This document shows positions 15,758 through 23,342 of a stretch of 39,389 nucleotides of DNA, in pieces (position 1 is the first letter of the stretch; every line of letters begins with the position of its first letter). Below the pieces are notes generated by a model. That model saw only the letters and a program-made list of their open reading frames with translations. It was not told the origin of the DNA and searched no databases. The stretch covers positions 1 through 39,389 of the forward strand of contig CAJTSF010000022.1 of the NCBI GenBank assembly GCA_910578985.1. Direction: 5' to 3'. Origin of the DNA: an uncultured Odoribacter sp. (lineage in GTDB: Bacteria; Bacteroidota; Bacteroidia; Bacteroidales; Marinifilaceae). The translations under genes were made by a program, and so were the position numbers.

Positions 15758-16310
15758 CCAATTTATTGGGATTTTTTTTAATATAATCGCTCCATGATTT
15801 ACAGCCTTTCTCGCCGGTCGCGAGGGGGGAGTTGCTTTGTAAAAAATGGCAATAAGCGATAGCGATGGCATCCGTTTCGTCCAACATATCCGAAGTGGTG
15901 TTTATCGTCATGAATTTGTTGAGCAACAAGGCGATTTGCTCTTTCGAGGCCGTACCCGAACCGGTAACGCTCATCTTGATTTTCCGCGGGGCGTATTCGA
16001 AAATGGGGATATCGCGTTGCAAGGCGGCTGCGATGGCGACGCCTTGCGCCCGTCCCAGTTTCAACATGGACTGAACGTTTTTGCCGAAAAACTGGGCTTC
16101 TATAGCCAGTTCATCCGGTTGATAACTGTCGATGACCTGCAAGGTGCGTTTGAAGATGCGCTGCAACTTGATGTAAGGGTCGTTGATTTTATTCATATCC
16201 AGAACGCCGGACACCACCAGTTCCGGTTTTTTATGCCTTCCTTCCGTCCGGATAATGGCGTAGCCCATGAAATTGGTGCCGGGGTCTATGCCCATGATGA
16301 GTTTTTCCAT
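15753..16310 (-). CDS. ruvC: Holliday junction endodeoxyribonuclease RuvC
   Basis: A 185-residue resolvase that cuts four-way DNA junctions with RuvAB during recombination and repair. The four catalytic acids are visible: Asp9 (GIDPGTN), Glu71 (AIEAQFF), Asp144 and Asp147 (DETDAIAIAYCH). I chose the ATG at 16310 because it opens with the conserved MEKLIMGIDPGT and sits 4 bases after the DUF4286 stop; a longer reading from 16361 would overlap that gene and adds non-conserved residues. It is the last gene of the serS, TPR, DUF4286, ruvC operon. Confidence 0.95.
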   Translation of the reverse strand: MEKLIMGIDPGTNFMGYAIIRTEGRHKKPELVVSGVLDMNKINDPYIKLQRIFKRTLQVIDSYQPDELAIEAQFFGKNVQSMLKLGRAQGVAIAAALQRDIPIFEYAPRKIKMSVTGSGTASKEQIALLLNKFMTINTTSDMLDETDAIAIAYCHFLQSNSPLATGEKGCKSWSDYIKKNPNKLV

Positions 16311-16314
16311 GGGG

Positions 16315-16617
16315 TCAGATTTCGGTGAGTACGCTGCTGAAACATACATAGCGGTCGGCATAACGGCAGATAATCCGTTCTTCGATAGGGGGCAGGTGTC
16401 GGTTCAGAAACTCTTCTTTTTGCCTTTCGTCTTTAAAAAATATCTGCACGGAGTAGGTTTTTCCCTCCGGTTGGTCAATGGACACTTTGGTAAAGAGAAG
16501 GTCCTCGCAGGCTTTTTGATTCAAGACCGCTGCCACATAATGCTCCCGCATGAAAGAAATCCATTCGTTTTCAATCTCTTCGTCAATGATAAAGGTGGTA
16601 TTGTAAATGATTCTCAT
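16315..16617 (-). CDS. DUF4286 family protein
   Basis: A 100-residue soluble protein matching DUF4286, a small family of Bacteroidota with a ferredoxin-like, dimeric alpha-beta look (begins MRIIYNTTFIIDEEIENEW). It has no signal peptide and its function is unknown. It is commonly found next to ruvC in this phylum. Spacing is 11 bases from the TPR gene and 4 bases to ruvC. Confidence 0.9.
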   Translation of the reverse strand: MRIIYNTTFIIDEEIENEWISFMREHYVAAVLNQKACEDLLFTKVSIDQPEGKTYSVQIFFKDERQKEEFLNRHLPPIEERIICRYADRYVCFSSVLTEI

Positions 16618-16628
16618 GTCGCTTCTCC

Positions 16629-18428
16629 TTACTTTTTCTCCAGTTCTCTATAGAGCCGTCCCGCCTCAACGCTGTACACGCTACCCGAATACTCGGACAC
16701 CAGCAGCTTGTAGAGTTCCCGGGCGCCTGCCGTGTCCTGCTGTTCTGTTTTCAAGACGGCAAGCTGCATAATGGCTTCCGCCCGAATGTAGGTCTGTTCC
16801 GATTGTCCTTTCAGTTGCTCCAAGATGCGTGCGGCTTCTTCCGTTCGTTTAAGCCCGTGCAACAGTTTGGCTTTTTGCAGGGCGGCGCGGTCGATGATTC
16901 CCGGCTGTTCGCTGTTTGCCAGGCTGTCTAAGGTGTCAAGTGCCCGGTCGTTCTCTTGTTTGACCATCAGATATTCCGCCCGTGCCAATCTTTCCAAATC
17001 GTGATTACCCTCTTCTTCCGTGTAATTCATCCGGATGAAATGTGCCATTTGGATGGCATCGTTGGAAATCAGTTTGCTGGTGGCGCCTTTCAACACGTCG
17101 AACTGCGCTTTAGCCCACAACAGGTCGCCGGTATAATAGGCGAGCCAGGCTTTTTTCAATTTGGCTTCGTAACCGATGTCGTTGTTGGGATTGCTCTTTT
17201 CGATTTGCGTGTAGAGTATCGTAGCCTCCCAGGGGTTATCCATGAAAGCAAGCAAATCCGCTCGCTTGAATTTCAACAGACTTTGCCTGTTCAGGTTCAG
17301 CCGTCGCATTTGGATGCTCTTTTGCAGGACGGCATCCGCAGAATCCGGTTGCTGCAATTGGTAAGCGTACAGATCCGAAAGCAGGATGGCGACCTCCAGA
17401 TTGTCCGGGGTATACAGGTATTCTTGCATATATTCCTTGCACTGCTGTGCCAGTTTTCTAAAACTTTCTTGCGGAGCCTGCTGTTCCCGGAAGCGTGTAT
17501 TCTCGTTGCTTAATATCTCTTTGCGGGCGGTGAGGTAGAAGTCGTTGCTGTCTTTCCCCTGTTCCAGTACCCGATTGTAGGCAAGAACAGCCAAATCGTA
17601 TTTCCCGTCGGTTGAAGCGCTGCGGGCAATCTGAATGTAGCTGCCGAGTTTGCCTTTGGCTTTGCGGTTAAGTTCTGCGGCGTCTTCCAAGGCTTTGTCG
17701 TAACGGCGGACCTGCAGATTATACCAGATGGACAATTCATCGAATACGGGATGGTGGTCCGTCTGACGCACCACTGCGCCCAACTTCCGCTCGATGACCG
17801 TATCTACGCTATTGATGATGTCGTATGAGCGGGCAAAATTCAATTGTGAGGTAATCGTGTTCAAATCGCCCGGTTGGGCTTCCAGGTGCCGGATGAACAG
17901 GTCCATCATCTTCTCGTAGTCCCGCTCCATCAGGTAGTTGTCCCCCAGCTCGCGCAGAAAAGCGGTGGGTTTGTTCAGCAACTCTTGTCCGCGCAGGTAG
18001 GTGCGGACCGCCCATCCGTATTCCCGGATGTTCCGGAACTTGTAGGCGAGGCTGTTGATGTCCGAACTTTGCGGAATTAGGTTCTTGACGGCTTTCTCGT
18101 AATATTCCTCCGACTTTTTCGGTTTGCCTTGTTGCTCATATATAAATCCCAGATTCACCAGAAAATCCTTGTTCTTGCCGTCCGTCTTCAGGAATTTCTT
18201 CAACACCTCCTCCGCCTGGTCGTACATCTTGCCGTTGATCAGGCAAATGATGTGATAGTCCAGGTAGTTGGAGGACTTGGTCCGTTCGTAGAGCTGCATG
18301 AACAACTGCGCCGCTTTCTCATACTCCTTGTTTTGATAATAGGTATATGCCAACTGCGAATCGTTGTTCCGTTGCGCCATCGTACAGAACGGAAGCAAGA
18401 GCAAAAGGAGGAAGGCGAACCTTTTCAT
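16629..18428 (-). CDS. Exported tetratricopeptide-repeat protein
   Basis: A 599-residue protein with a signal peptide (residues 1-18, ending TMA, then QRNND). Helical TPR units cover most of the protein; clear ones lie near residues 25-60 (AYTYYQNKEYEKAAQLFMQL), 92-125 (GFIYEQQGKPKKSEEYYEKA) and towards the C terminus. It probably acts as a periplasmic scaffold, partner unknown. It lies between serS and DUF4286 with gaps of 9 and 11 bases, a tight operon, so it is co-expressed with translation and repair genes without an obvious functional link. Confidence 0.88.
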   Translation of the reverse strand: MKRFAFLLLLLLPFCTMAQRNNDSQLAYTYYQNKEYEKAAQLFMQLYERTKSSNYLDYHIICLINGKMYDQAEEVLKKFLKTDGKNKDFLVNLGFIYEQQGKPKKSEEYYEKAVKNLIPQSSDINSLAYKFRNIREYGWAVRTYLRGQELLNKPTAFLRELGDNYLMERDYEKMMDLFIRHLEAQPGDLNTITSQLNFARSYDIINSVDTVIERKLGAVVRQTDHHPVFDELSIWYNLQVRRYDKALEDAAELNRKAKGKLGSYIQIARSASTDGKYDLAVLAYNRVLEQGKDSNDFYLTARKEILSNENTRFREQQAPQESFRKLAQQCKEYMQEYLYTPDNLEVAILLSDLYAYQLQQPDSADAVLQKSIQMRRLNLNRQSLLKFKRADLLAFMDNPWEATILYTQIEKSNPNNDIGYEAKLKKAWLAYYTGDLLWAKAQFDVLKGATSKLISNDAIQMAHFIRMNYTEEEGNHDLERLARAEYLMVKQENDRALDTLDSLANSEQPGIIDRAALQKAKLLHGLKRTEEAARILEQLKGQSEQTYIRAEAIMQLAVLKTEQQDTAGARELYKLLVSEYSGSVYSVEAGRLYRELEKK

Positions 18429-18437
18429 GTTTCGGTT

Positions 18438-19712
18438 TTATCGGATGATGTCCGTGCCCATGAATCCCTGCAACACTTCGGGCAACCGTATGCCCTCTGC
18501 GCACTGATTGTTCTCCAGCAGGGCGGCGACGATGCGCGGCAATGCCAGCGAACTGCCGTTCAAGGTGTGGCAGGTGGTGGTCTTCTTGTCGCCCTTGTCC
18601 TTGAAGCGCAGTTTCAAGCGGTTCGCCTGGAACTCCTCGAAGTTGGACACGGAACTGACCTCCAACCATTTCTCCTGTGCTTTGGAGTAGACCTCGAAGT
18701 CATAGGTGAGGGCGGAGGTGAAACTGATGTCGCCACCGCACAGGCGCACGATGCGGTAGGGGAGTCCCAATTTGACAAGCAGCCCCTCCACATGTTTCAC
18801 CATGCCGTCCAGCGCTTCGTAGGAGGCTTCCGGGCGGGTAATCTGTACGATTTCCACCTTGTCGAACTGGTGCAGGCGGTTCAACCCGCGCACGTCCTTC
18901 CCGTAAGAGCCTGCCTCGCGGCGGAAACAGGCGGAGTAGGCGGTATTTTTGACAGGCAGTTTCTCACCCTCCACGATGGTGTCGCGGTAGATGTTGGTCA
19001 CCGGCACCTCCGCCGTCGGAATGAGGTAGAGGTTATCCTCGTTCACGTAATACATCTGCCCGTCCTTGTCCGGCAATTGTCCCGTGCCGTAGCCCGAATC
19101 CTCGTTCACCATCAGGGGCGGCTGCACCTCCTGGTAGCCCGCCTTGATGTTCTCGTCCAGGAAAAAGTTGATCAGCGCGCGCTGCAGGCGTGCGCCCAAA
19201 CCCTTGTAAAGCGGGAAGCCCGCTCCCGTGATTTTCACGCCCGTCTCGAAATCGATTAAATCGTATTTCTTCGCCAGTTCCCAGTGGGGCAGGTCATCCC
19301 CATGCTTCTGCGGAATGTTCTCCACAACCTTGACAATCTCGTTGTCCGCCTCTGATTTTCCCGGGCGCACCGACGCATGCGGCATGTTCGGCAGACGGAG
19401 CAGCAGGGCGTTCAGTTCCGCGCCCACCTCGTTGCGCCGGTCATTCATTCCGGCGATGGCGTTCTTCAATTCCGCCGTTTCGCGGCGTGCCTGTTCCGCC
19501 TCCTCCTTCTGTCCCGACTGCATCAGTTGTCCGATGGCTTTGGCGGTGCGGTTCATTTCCGCCTGTTTCGCCTCCGCCTCCTGTTGGAGCGTGCGGCGCA
19601 GGTTGTCGAGTTCTATGATTTTCTCCACTGCCTCGCGTGCGTCGAAGTTCTTCACTGCCAGGCGTTCTATGACGGTCTCCTTGTTCTCCTGTATGAATTT
19701 GAGATTCAGCAT
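18438..19712 (-). CDS. serS: Seryl-tRNA synthetase
   Basis: A 424-residue class II aminoacyl-tRNA synthetase that charges tRNA-Ser (and tRNA-Sec where present). The N-terminal coiled-coil arm (about 25-105, rich in Glu/Lys/Arg) and the catalytic core are both present. Motif 2 reads FRREAGSYGKDVRG followed by LHQFDKVE, and motif 3 is NGSSLALPRIVAALLEN near 385-401. Length is standard. It is the first gene of a leftward operon with TPR, DUF4286 and ruvC. A -7 element lies at 19736-19743. Confidence 0.97.
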   Translation of the reverse strand: MLNLKFIQENKETVIERLAVKNFDAREAVEKIIELDNLRRTLQQEAEAKQAEMNRTAKAIGQLMQSGQKEEAEQARRETAELKNAIAGMNDRRNEVGAELNALLLRLPNMPHASVRPGKSEADNEIVKVVENIPQKHGDDLPHWELAKKYDLIDFETGVKITGAGFPLYKGLGARLQRALINFFLDENIKAGYQEVQPPLMVNEDSGYGTGQLPDKDGQMYYVNEDNLYLIPTAEVPVTNIYRDTIVEGEKLPVKNTAYSACFRREAGSYGKDVRGLNRLHQFDKVEIVQITRPEASYEALDGMVKHVEGLLVKLGLPYRIVRLCGGDISFTSALTYDFEVYSKAQEKWLEVSSVSNFEEFQANRLKLRFKDKGDKKTTTCHTLNGSSLALPRIVAALLENNQCAEGIRLPEVLQGFMGTDIIR

Positions 19713-19735
19713 ATCGGTTACGTATTTATTTCACG

Positions 19736-19743
19736 CAAATATA
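19736..19743 (-). promoter_or_regulatory. -7 element of the serS operon
   Basis: On the minus strand this reads TATATTTG, matching TAnnTTTG, 24 bases before the serS start. It follows directly on the rpmA terminator T-run. No clear -33 TTTG was found. Confidence 0.5.
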
Positions 19744-19751
19744 AGAAAAAA

Positions 19752-19780
19752 ACTCCCGTATTCATGCAGAATACAGGAGT
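19752..19780 (-). terminator. Terminator of rplU-rpmA
   Basis: ACTCCCGTATTC (19752-19763) and GAATACAGGAGT (19769-19780) pair over 12 positions with one mismatch and a 5-base loop. On the minus strand the stem is followed by seven T residues (complement of 19745-19751). Confidence 0.88.
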
Positions 19781-19806
19781 CGAATATTTCATGATTTTTT
19801 TTCAGT

Positions 19807-20067
19807 TTATTCTGCAACAGCTTCCACTGAAACGAACGACTTGTTGTTCTTTCTTTTACGGAAGACAACCGTGCCGTCTGTCAAAGCGAACAGGGTGTGG
19901 TCCTTGCCCATACCTACATTCTCGCCCGGATTGTGTACGGTTCCTCTCTGGCGTACGATGATATTGCCTGCTTTAGCAAACTGTCCGCCCCATACCTTTA
20001 CACCTAATCTTTTGCTTTCTGATTCGCGGCCGTTCTTAGAACTACCGACACCTTTCTTATGTGCCAT
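19807..20067 (-). CDS. rpmA: 50S ribosomal protein L27
   Basis: An 86-residue ribosomal protein beginning MAHKKGVGSSKNGRES, the canonical L27 N terminus without the cleaved extension seen in some Firmicutes. It lies at the peptidyl transferase centre of the large subunit. It follows rplU by 34 bases on the same strand, the conserved L21-L27 pair, and ends before the terminator at 19752-19780. Confidence 0.98.
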   Translation of the reverse strand: MAHKKGVGSSKNGRESESKRLGVKVWGGQFAKAGNIIVRQRGTVHNPGENVGMGKDHTLFALTDGTVVFRKRKNNKSFVSVEAVAE

Positions 20068-20101
20068 ATCGTTATTCTTGTTTTAGAGGTTACAAATTGA
20101 G

Positions 20102-20413
20102 TTAAGCGTTGATTGCTTCGATTTGGATCTGCGTCATGCACTGACGGTGGCCGTTCTTTCTCTCAAACGTCTTTCTTCTTTTCTTCTTGAAGACAATCAC
20201 TTTGTCGGCTTTCACGTGAGCCAATACTTTTGCGGTAACTTTCGCGCCTTCCACTTTAGGCGTACCGATTTGGATTTTTCCATTGTTGTCAATCAGAAGA
20301 ACGTTGTCGAATTCGATTTGAGAACCCTCTTCCGCTGCCAGTCTGTGAACGTAAACCTTGCGGTCTTTTTCTACTTTGAACTGCTGTCCTGCAATTTCTA
20401 CAATAGCGTACAT
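20102..20413 (-). CDS. rplU: 50S ribosomal protein L21
   Basis: A 103-residue ribosomal protein with the usual start MYAIVEIAGQQFKVE and the C-terminal basic signature KKKRRKTFERKNGHRQ, which binds 23S rRNA. It pairs with rpmA in the standard order and has a strong promoter at 20491-20521, with a leader of about 70 bases that can fold partly and may regulate the operon. Confidence 0.98.
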   Translation of the reverse strand: MYAIVEIAGQQFKVEKDRKVYVHRLAAEEGSQIEFDNVLLIDNNGKIQIGTPKVEGAKVTAKVLAHVKADKVIVFKKKRRKTFERKNGHRQCMTQIQIEAINA

Positions 20414-20490
20414 TTGATAATGTTTTTAATGTTAGTACCACGGGGTGGGCTTTCGACCACTTATTGTACCCCTAAGGAAAATTTGCGGCG

Positions 20491-20521
20491 CAAAGGTAGG
20501 ATATTATTTTGTATATCCAAA
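20491..20521 (-). promoter_or_regulatory. Promoter of rplU-rpmA
   Basis: On the minus strand: TTTG (20518-20521), 19 bases, TACCTTTG (20491-20498), one of the best promoter matches in the window. The leader (about 20414-20484) contains a short G/C-rich inverted segment near 20437-20460. Confidence 0.8.
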
Positions 20522-20593
20522 GAGTTGCCGCGCTAATTTTGGACAAATCGTAAAATTTTACCCCTTAATTGTTCGACAGTGAGGAAGATTCAT

Positions 20594-20601
20594 TATTTTT
20601 G
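20594..20601 (+). promoter_or_regulatory. -7 element before the acyltransferase gene
   Basis: TATTTTTG matches TAnnTTTG. A TTG at 20569-20571 lies 22 bases upstream, slightly further than usual. The start codon follows at 20625. Confidence 0.5.
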
Positions 20602-20624
20602 CCCTACAAATACAGAAAAAAGAA

Positions 20625-21173
20625 ATGAAACACATTGCACGTTTCCTGATGTGGCTCGGCGGGTGGAAATTCGTGGGGCGCGGTCCCGATGTCCCCAAGG
20701 CGGTCATCATATCGGTGCCGCACACATCCAACTGGGATTTTGTTTGGGGCGAACTGGCATTCCTCAGCCAGGGGGTGCCGGCGTTTATCCTGATGAAGAA
20801 AGAGTTTTTCTTTTTCCCGCTGGGGATGCTCCTGCGGGCGTTGCGGGTGCTGCCCGTGGACCGCGGCAAGAAGGACAGCCAACTGGTGGACCAGCTGGTG
20901 AAGGAGTTCAAGCAGCGCGACTCCATGTACCTCTGCCTCACGCCCGAAGGGAGCCGGAAGAAACGCAAGAAGTGGAAGCGCGGTTTTCTTGCCATTGCTT
21001 TGGCGGCCGATGTGCCGGTGTATTTAGGGCGTATCGACTACAAGACGAAGACCTGCCGCATCGGTCCCCTGTTTTTCCCCACCGGCGACGTGGATGCCGA
21101 CCTGAAGTATATCATGAGCACCTACCGGAACGCCAACCCGAAATATCCGGAAAACTTTTCTTGTGGAGATTGA
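20625..21173 (+). CDS. Lysophospholipid acyltransferase family protein (PlsC-like)
   Basis: A 182-residue acyltransferase. The catalytic H-x4-D motif is His33-Asp38 (HTSNWD), and the substrate-binding motif PEGSR is at 107-111. It is shorter than typical PlsC (about 240 residues) and belongs to the short, glycerol-phosphate or ornithine-lipid-type acyltransferase subgroup, so the exact acceptor is uncertain. It probably works at the cytoplasmic face of the inner membrane. It precedes the mannose-1-phosphate guanylyltransferase gene by 15 bases, probably as one transcript. Confidence 0.88.
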   Translation: MKHIARFLMWLGGWKFVGRGPDVPKAVIISVPHTSNWDFVWGELAFLSQGVPAFILMKKEFFFFPLGMLLRALRVLPVDRGKKDSQLVDQLVKEFKQRDSMYLCLTPEGSRKKRKKWKRGFLAIALAADVPVYLGRIDYKTKTCRIGPLFFPTGDVDADLKYIMSTYRNANPKYPENFSCGD

Positions 21174-21188
21174 TAAAAAACTAAACCT

Positions 21189-22247
21189 ATGAATCATTTG
21201 GTGATTATGGCGGGAGGGGTAGGCAGCCGTTTCTGGCCCATGAGCACTCCCGAATGCCCGAAGCAGTTCATCGACGTCCTGGGAACGGGACGCACGCTCC
21301 TGCAATTGACCGTAGACCGTTTTCGGGATGTCTGCCCCGTGGAAAATGTCTGGGTGGTCACTTCCGTGCGCTACCGCGACCTTGTCCGTGAACAGCTGCC
21401 CGGCATCCCCTCCGACAACATCCTCCTGGAGCCCTGCATGCGCAATACGGCTCCTTGCATTGCTTATGTGACGTGGAAAATCAAACAGCGCGATCCCGAG
21501 GCGGTGCTTGTCATCTCCCCGTCGGACCATATCGTGCTGGACACCGCCGAATTTGTCCGTGTGGTCCGGAAGGGGGTGGCGTTCGTGTCGGCGGAGGAAC
21601 GCATCCTGACGCTCGGCATGGTGCCTACGCGCCCGGAAACCGGATACGGTTATATACAGGTGAAGCCGCAGGGGACGCTTCACGAAGGCGAAATCCGTGA
21701 TGTGGAGGCATTCCGGGAAAAGCCCGACCTTGCCACCGCACAGGCTTACCTTTCGGCGGGAGGCTACTATTGGAATGCCGGTATTTTTCTATGGAACATC
21801 CGGACTGTCGAAAAGGCGTTCCGCGACAACTGTCCGGCGATTGCCGCCGTTTTCGATCGCCTGGAGCCGGCTTTCTTCACCCCGCAGGAGCAGGAAGAGG
21901 TCAATGAACTGTTTCCGACCTGCCCTTCCATCTCCATCGACTATGCCGTCATGGAACATGCGCGGAATATCTTTGTATTCCCGGCTTCTTTCGGCTGGTC
22001 GGATTTGGGCACCTGGGGCTCCCTCTACGAACAAATCCCTCGCGATGCTGCCGGAAATGCGGTGGTAGGCGCAGGGGTGCGGATGGTGGAGAGCGGCGGG
22101 TGCGTGGTGCATGTCCCCGCAGGACGGCGAATGGTGGTGCAGGGGTTGCAGGACTGCATCATCGCCGAATCGGACGGCGTCCTGCTCATCTGCCGCAAGT
22201 CGGACGAGCAGCGCATCAAAGAGTTTTCCGCCGCCTTAAACGCATAG
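21189..22247 (+). CDS. Mannose-1-phosphate guanylyltransferase
   Basis: A 352-residue nucleotidyltransferase that makes GDP-mannose from mannose-1-phosphate and GTP, for GDP-mannose and GDP-fucose derived surface glycans. Signature GGVGSRFWP (9-17) followed by PKQF (24-27) with catalytic Lys25 is exact. EKPD (about 177-180) and GWSDLGTW (about 271-278) are also typical. It has the monofunctional length, lacking the extra C-terminal cupin isomerase domain of longer ManC. No other capsule genes adjoin, so it is a housekeeping copy. Confidence 0.95.
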   Translation: MNHLVIMAGGVGSRFWPMSTPECPKQFIDVLGTGRTLLQLTVDRFRDVCPVENVWVVTSVRYRDLVREQLPGIPSDNILLEPCMRNTAPCIAYVTWKIKQRDPEAVLVISPSDHIVLDTAEFVRVVRKGVAFVSAEERILTLGMVPTRPETGYGYIQVKPQGTLHEGEIRDVEAFREKPDLATAQAYLSAGGYYWNAGIFLWNIRTVEKAFRDNCPAIAAVFDRLEPAFFTPQEQEEVNELFPTCPSISIDYAVMEHARNIFVFPASFGWSDLGTWGSLYEQIPRDAAGNAVVGAGVRMVESGGCVVHVPAGRRMVVQGLQDCIIAESDGVLLICRKSDEQRIKEFSAALNA

Positions 22248-22270
22248 AAAATTCATCGTTTTCCCATTGT

Positions 22271-22431
22271 ATTCCGCCCCAAGTTGCGCCGTGGTTGCGC
22301 TATGATTCCGTCGCAGCTGGGACGGGGCAGCCTCGGACTTCGGTCGCTCGGGAGCGAACGAGCACCGAACCAGTCCCGAAGCAGCAGCGAAGAAAGGGGC
22401 ATGCAACCATGGCGCAATCGGGGGACGGAAT
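22271..22431. repeat. 161-base imperfect inverted-repeat element (MITE- or REP-like)
   Basis: The ends ATTCCG and CGGAAT begin a 28-29 base imperfect inverted repeat (22271-22298 with 22403-22431; the core TTGCGCC-x-TGGTTGC matches exactly). Inside are further hairpins, for example TTCGGTcGCTCG with CGAGCACCGAA (about 22339-22370). It is GC-rich, non-coding and lies between two rightward genes. No target-site duplication was found. Confidence 0.6.
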
Positions 22432-22475
22432 GCTATTTTGTACCTTTATTTATGTGGTGTGTCTGAAATTATGCT

Positions 22476-22483
22476 TACATTTG
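22476..22483 (+). promoter_or_regulatory. -7 element before the TM2 gene
   Basis: TACATTTG matches TAnnTTTG and lies 21 bases before the start codon at 22505. No clear -33 TTTG was found. Confidence 0.5.
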
Positions 22484-22504
22484 TTGCATCTAATGAAATG
22501 AATT

Positions 22505-22840
22505 ATGGATGCACAGAAAGTGGACATGTTTATTGCGACGAAAGGCGAATACTTTCCGCAGGACAGATTGATGATGATTCGGGAGAAACTGTTGGATGTC
22601 GATGAAAGCCGGTGGTTCAGCATCATGTCGGTACAGTTCAAGAATCCGAACACGGCGCTGATTCTCTCCATCGTGCTGGGCGGATATGGCGGCGACCGCT
22701 TTTACATCGGGGACACGGGGATTGCCATCGGCAAGCTGATTACCTGCGGCGGGCTCGGGATTTGGGCGATTGTCGATTGGTTCCTGATTTCCGACGCCAC
22801 CCGTCAGAAGAATTACGAGAAATTGGCTTTGATGCTCTGA
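22505..22840 (+). CDS. TM2 domain membrane protein
   Basis: A 111-residue protein with a soluble N terminus (about 1-50) and a TM2 domain (about 58-103): two membrane helices around the conserved GGYGGDRFYIGDTGIAIGKL and the WAIVDWFLI stretch. TM2 proteins sit in the inner membrane with unknown function. The gene precedes the DUF2752 gene by 4 bases, a pairing common in Bacteroidales. Confidence 0.9.
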   Translation: MDAQKVDMFIATKGEYFPQDRLMMIREKLLDVDESRWFSIMSVQFKNPNTALILSIVLGGYGGDRFYIGDTGIAIGKLITCGGLGIWAIVDWFLISDATRQKNYEKLALML

Positions 22841-22844
22841 TGCC

Positions 22845-23252
22845 ATGCGGAGAGGTGGACTGTACCTCTACGCGGGCTTGTTGTGCGCGTGCGGCTACGG
22901 GTGGTTGCTGTGGCATCTGTTTGCGGAAGGCGGGGGGATGGCGTGGTGGGGATGTCCTTCCCGGCGGCTGTTCCGCCTGCCGTGTCCCGGCTGCGGGGCA
23001 ACGCGGGCTTGCCTGAAGCTGCTGCACGGGGAGTTCGGGGAGGCGTTCCGGTTGAATCCGAACGCCTATATTATTATGGCGGCGTTGGTTGCGGTGCCGG
23101 TGTTGCTGGCGTTGGACTACGGCGGGCGGCACGGGTTGTTCCGGAGGGTTTGCGAGGGGGTGGAGCGGTTGTTGGGGAGGCGGTGGGTGCTCGCGGCGGT
23201 GGTGCTGGCGGAGGGGGGAATTTGGGTGAGGAATTTTTGTTTGTATTTTTAG
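22845..23252 (+). CDS. DUF2752 family membrane protein
   Basis: A 135-residue membrane protein with the family signature CPGCGATRA (about residues 47-55), a Cys pair that might bind metal or form a disulfide, then FRLNPNAY (about 68-75) and further hydrophobic helices. Function is unknown. It follows the TM2 gene by 4 bases, and the coding strand is very G-rich. The stop codon is part of a 13-base tandem duplication (23240-23265). Confidence 0.85.
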   Translation: MRRGGLYLYAGLLCACGYGWLLWHLFAEGGGMAWWGCPSRRLFRLPCPGCGATRACLKLLHGEFGEAFRLNPNAYIIMAALVAVPVLLALDYGGRHGLFRRVCEGVERLLGRRWVLAAVVLAEGGIWVRNFCLYF

Positions 23253-23265
23253 TTTGTATTTTTAG
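23240..23265. repeat. Perfect 13-base tandem duplication covering the DUF2752 stop codon
   Basis: TTTGTATTTTTAG occurs at 23240-23252 and again at 23253-23265. The first copy ends with the stop codon TAG, so the second lies in untranslated sequence. Confidence 0.8.
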
Positions 23266-23299
23266 AGGGAAAAAGAGGGCGGGATTGGAAAATAATACC

Positions 23300-23307
23300 T
23301 ATTTTTG
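23300..23307 (+). promoter_or_regulatory. -7 element before the OPT transporter
   Basis: TATTTTTG matches TAnnTTTG and lies 36 bases before the start codon at 23343. No well-spaced -33 element was found. Confidence 0.45.
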
Positions 23308-23342
23308 AAAGCATTAAAAATTATTCATGATTAACCAGGCTT

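Noticed and set aside
16311..16361. A longer RuvC starting at 16361
   Set aside because: It would overlap the DUF4286 gene and add residues absent from RuvC; the ATG at 16310 opens on the conserved catalytic segment.
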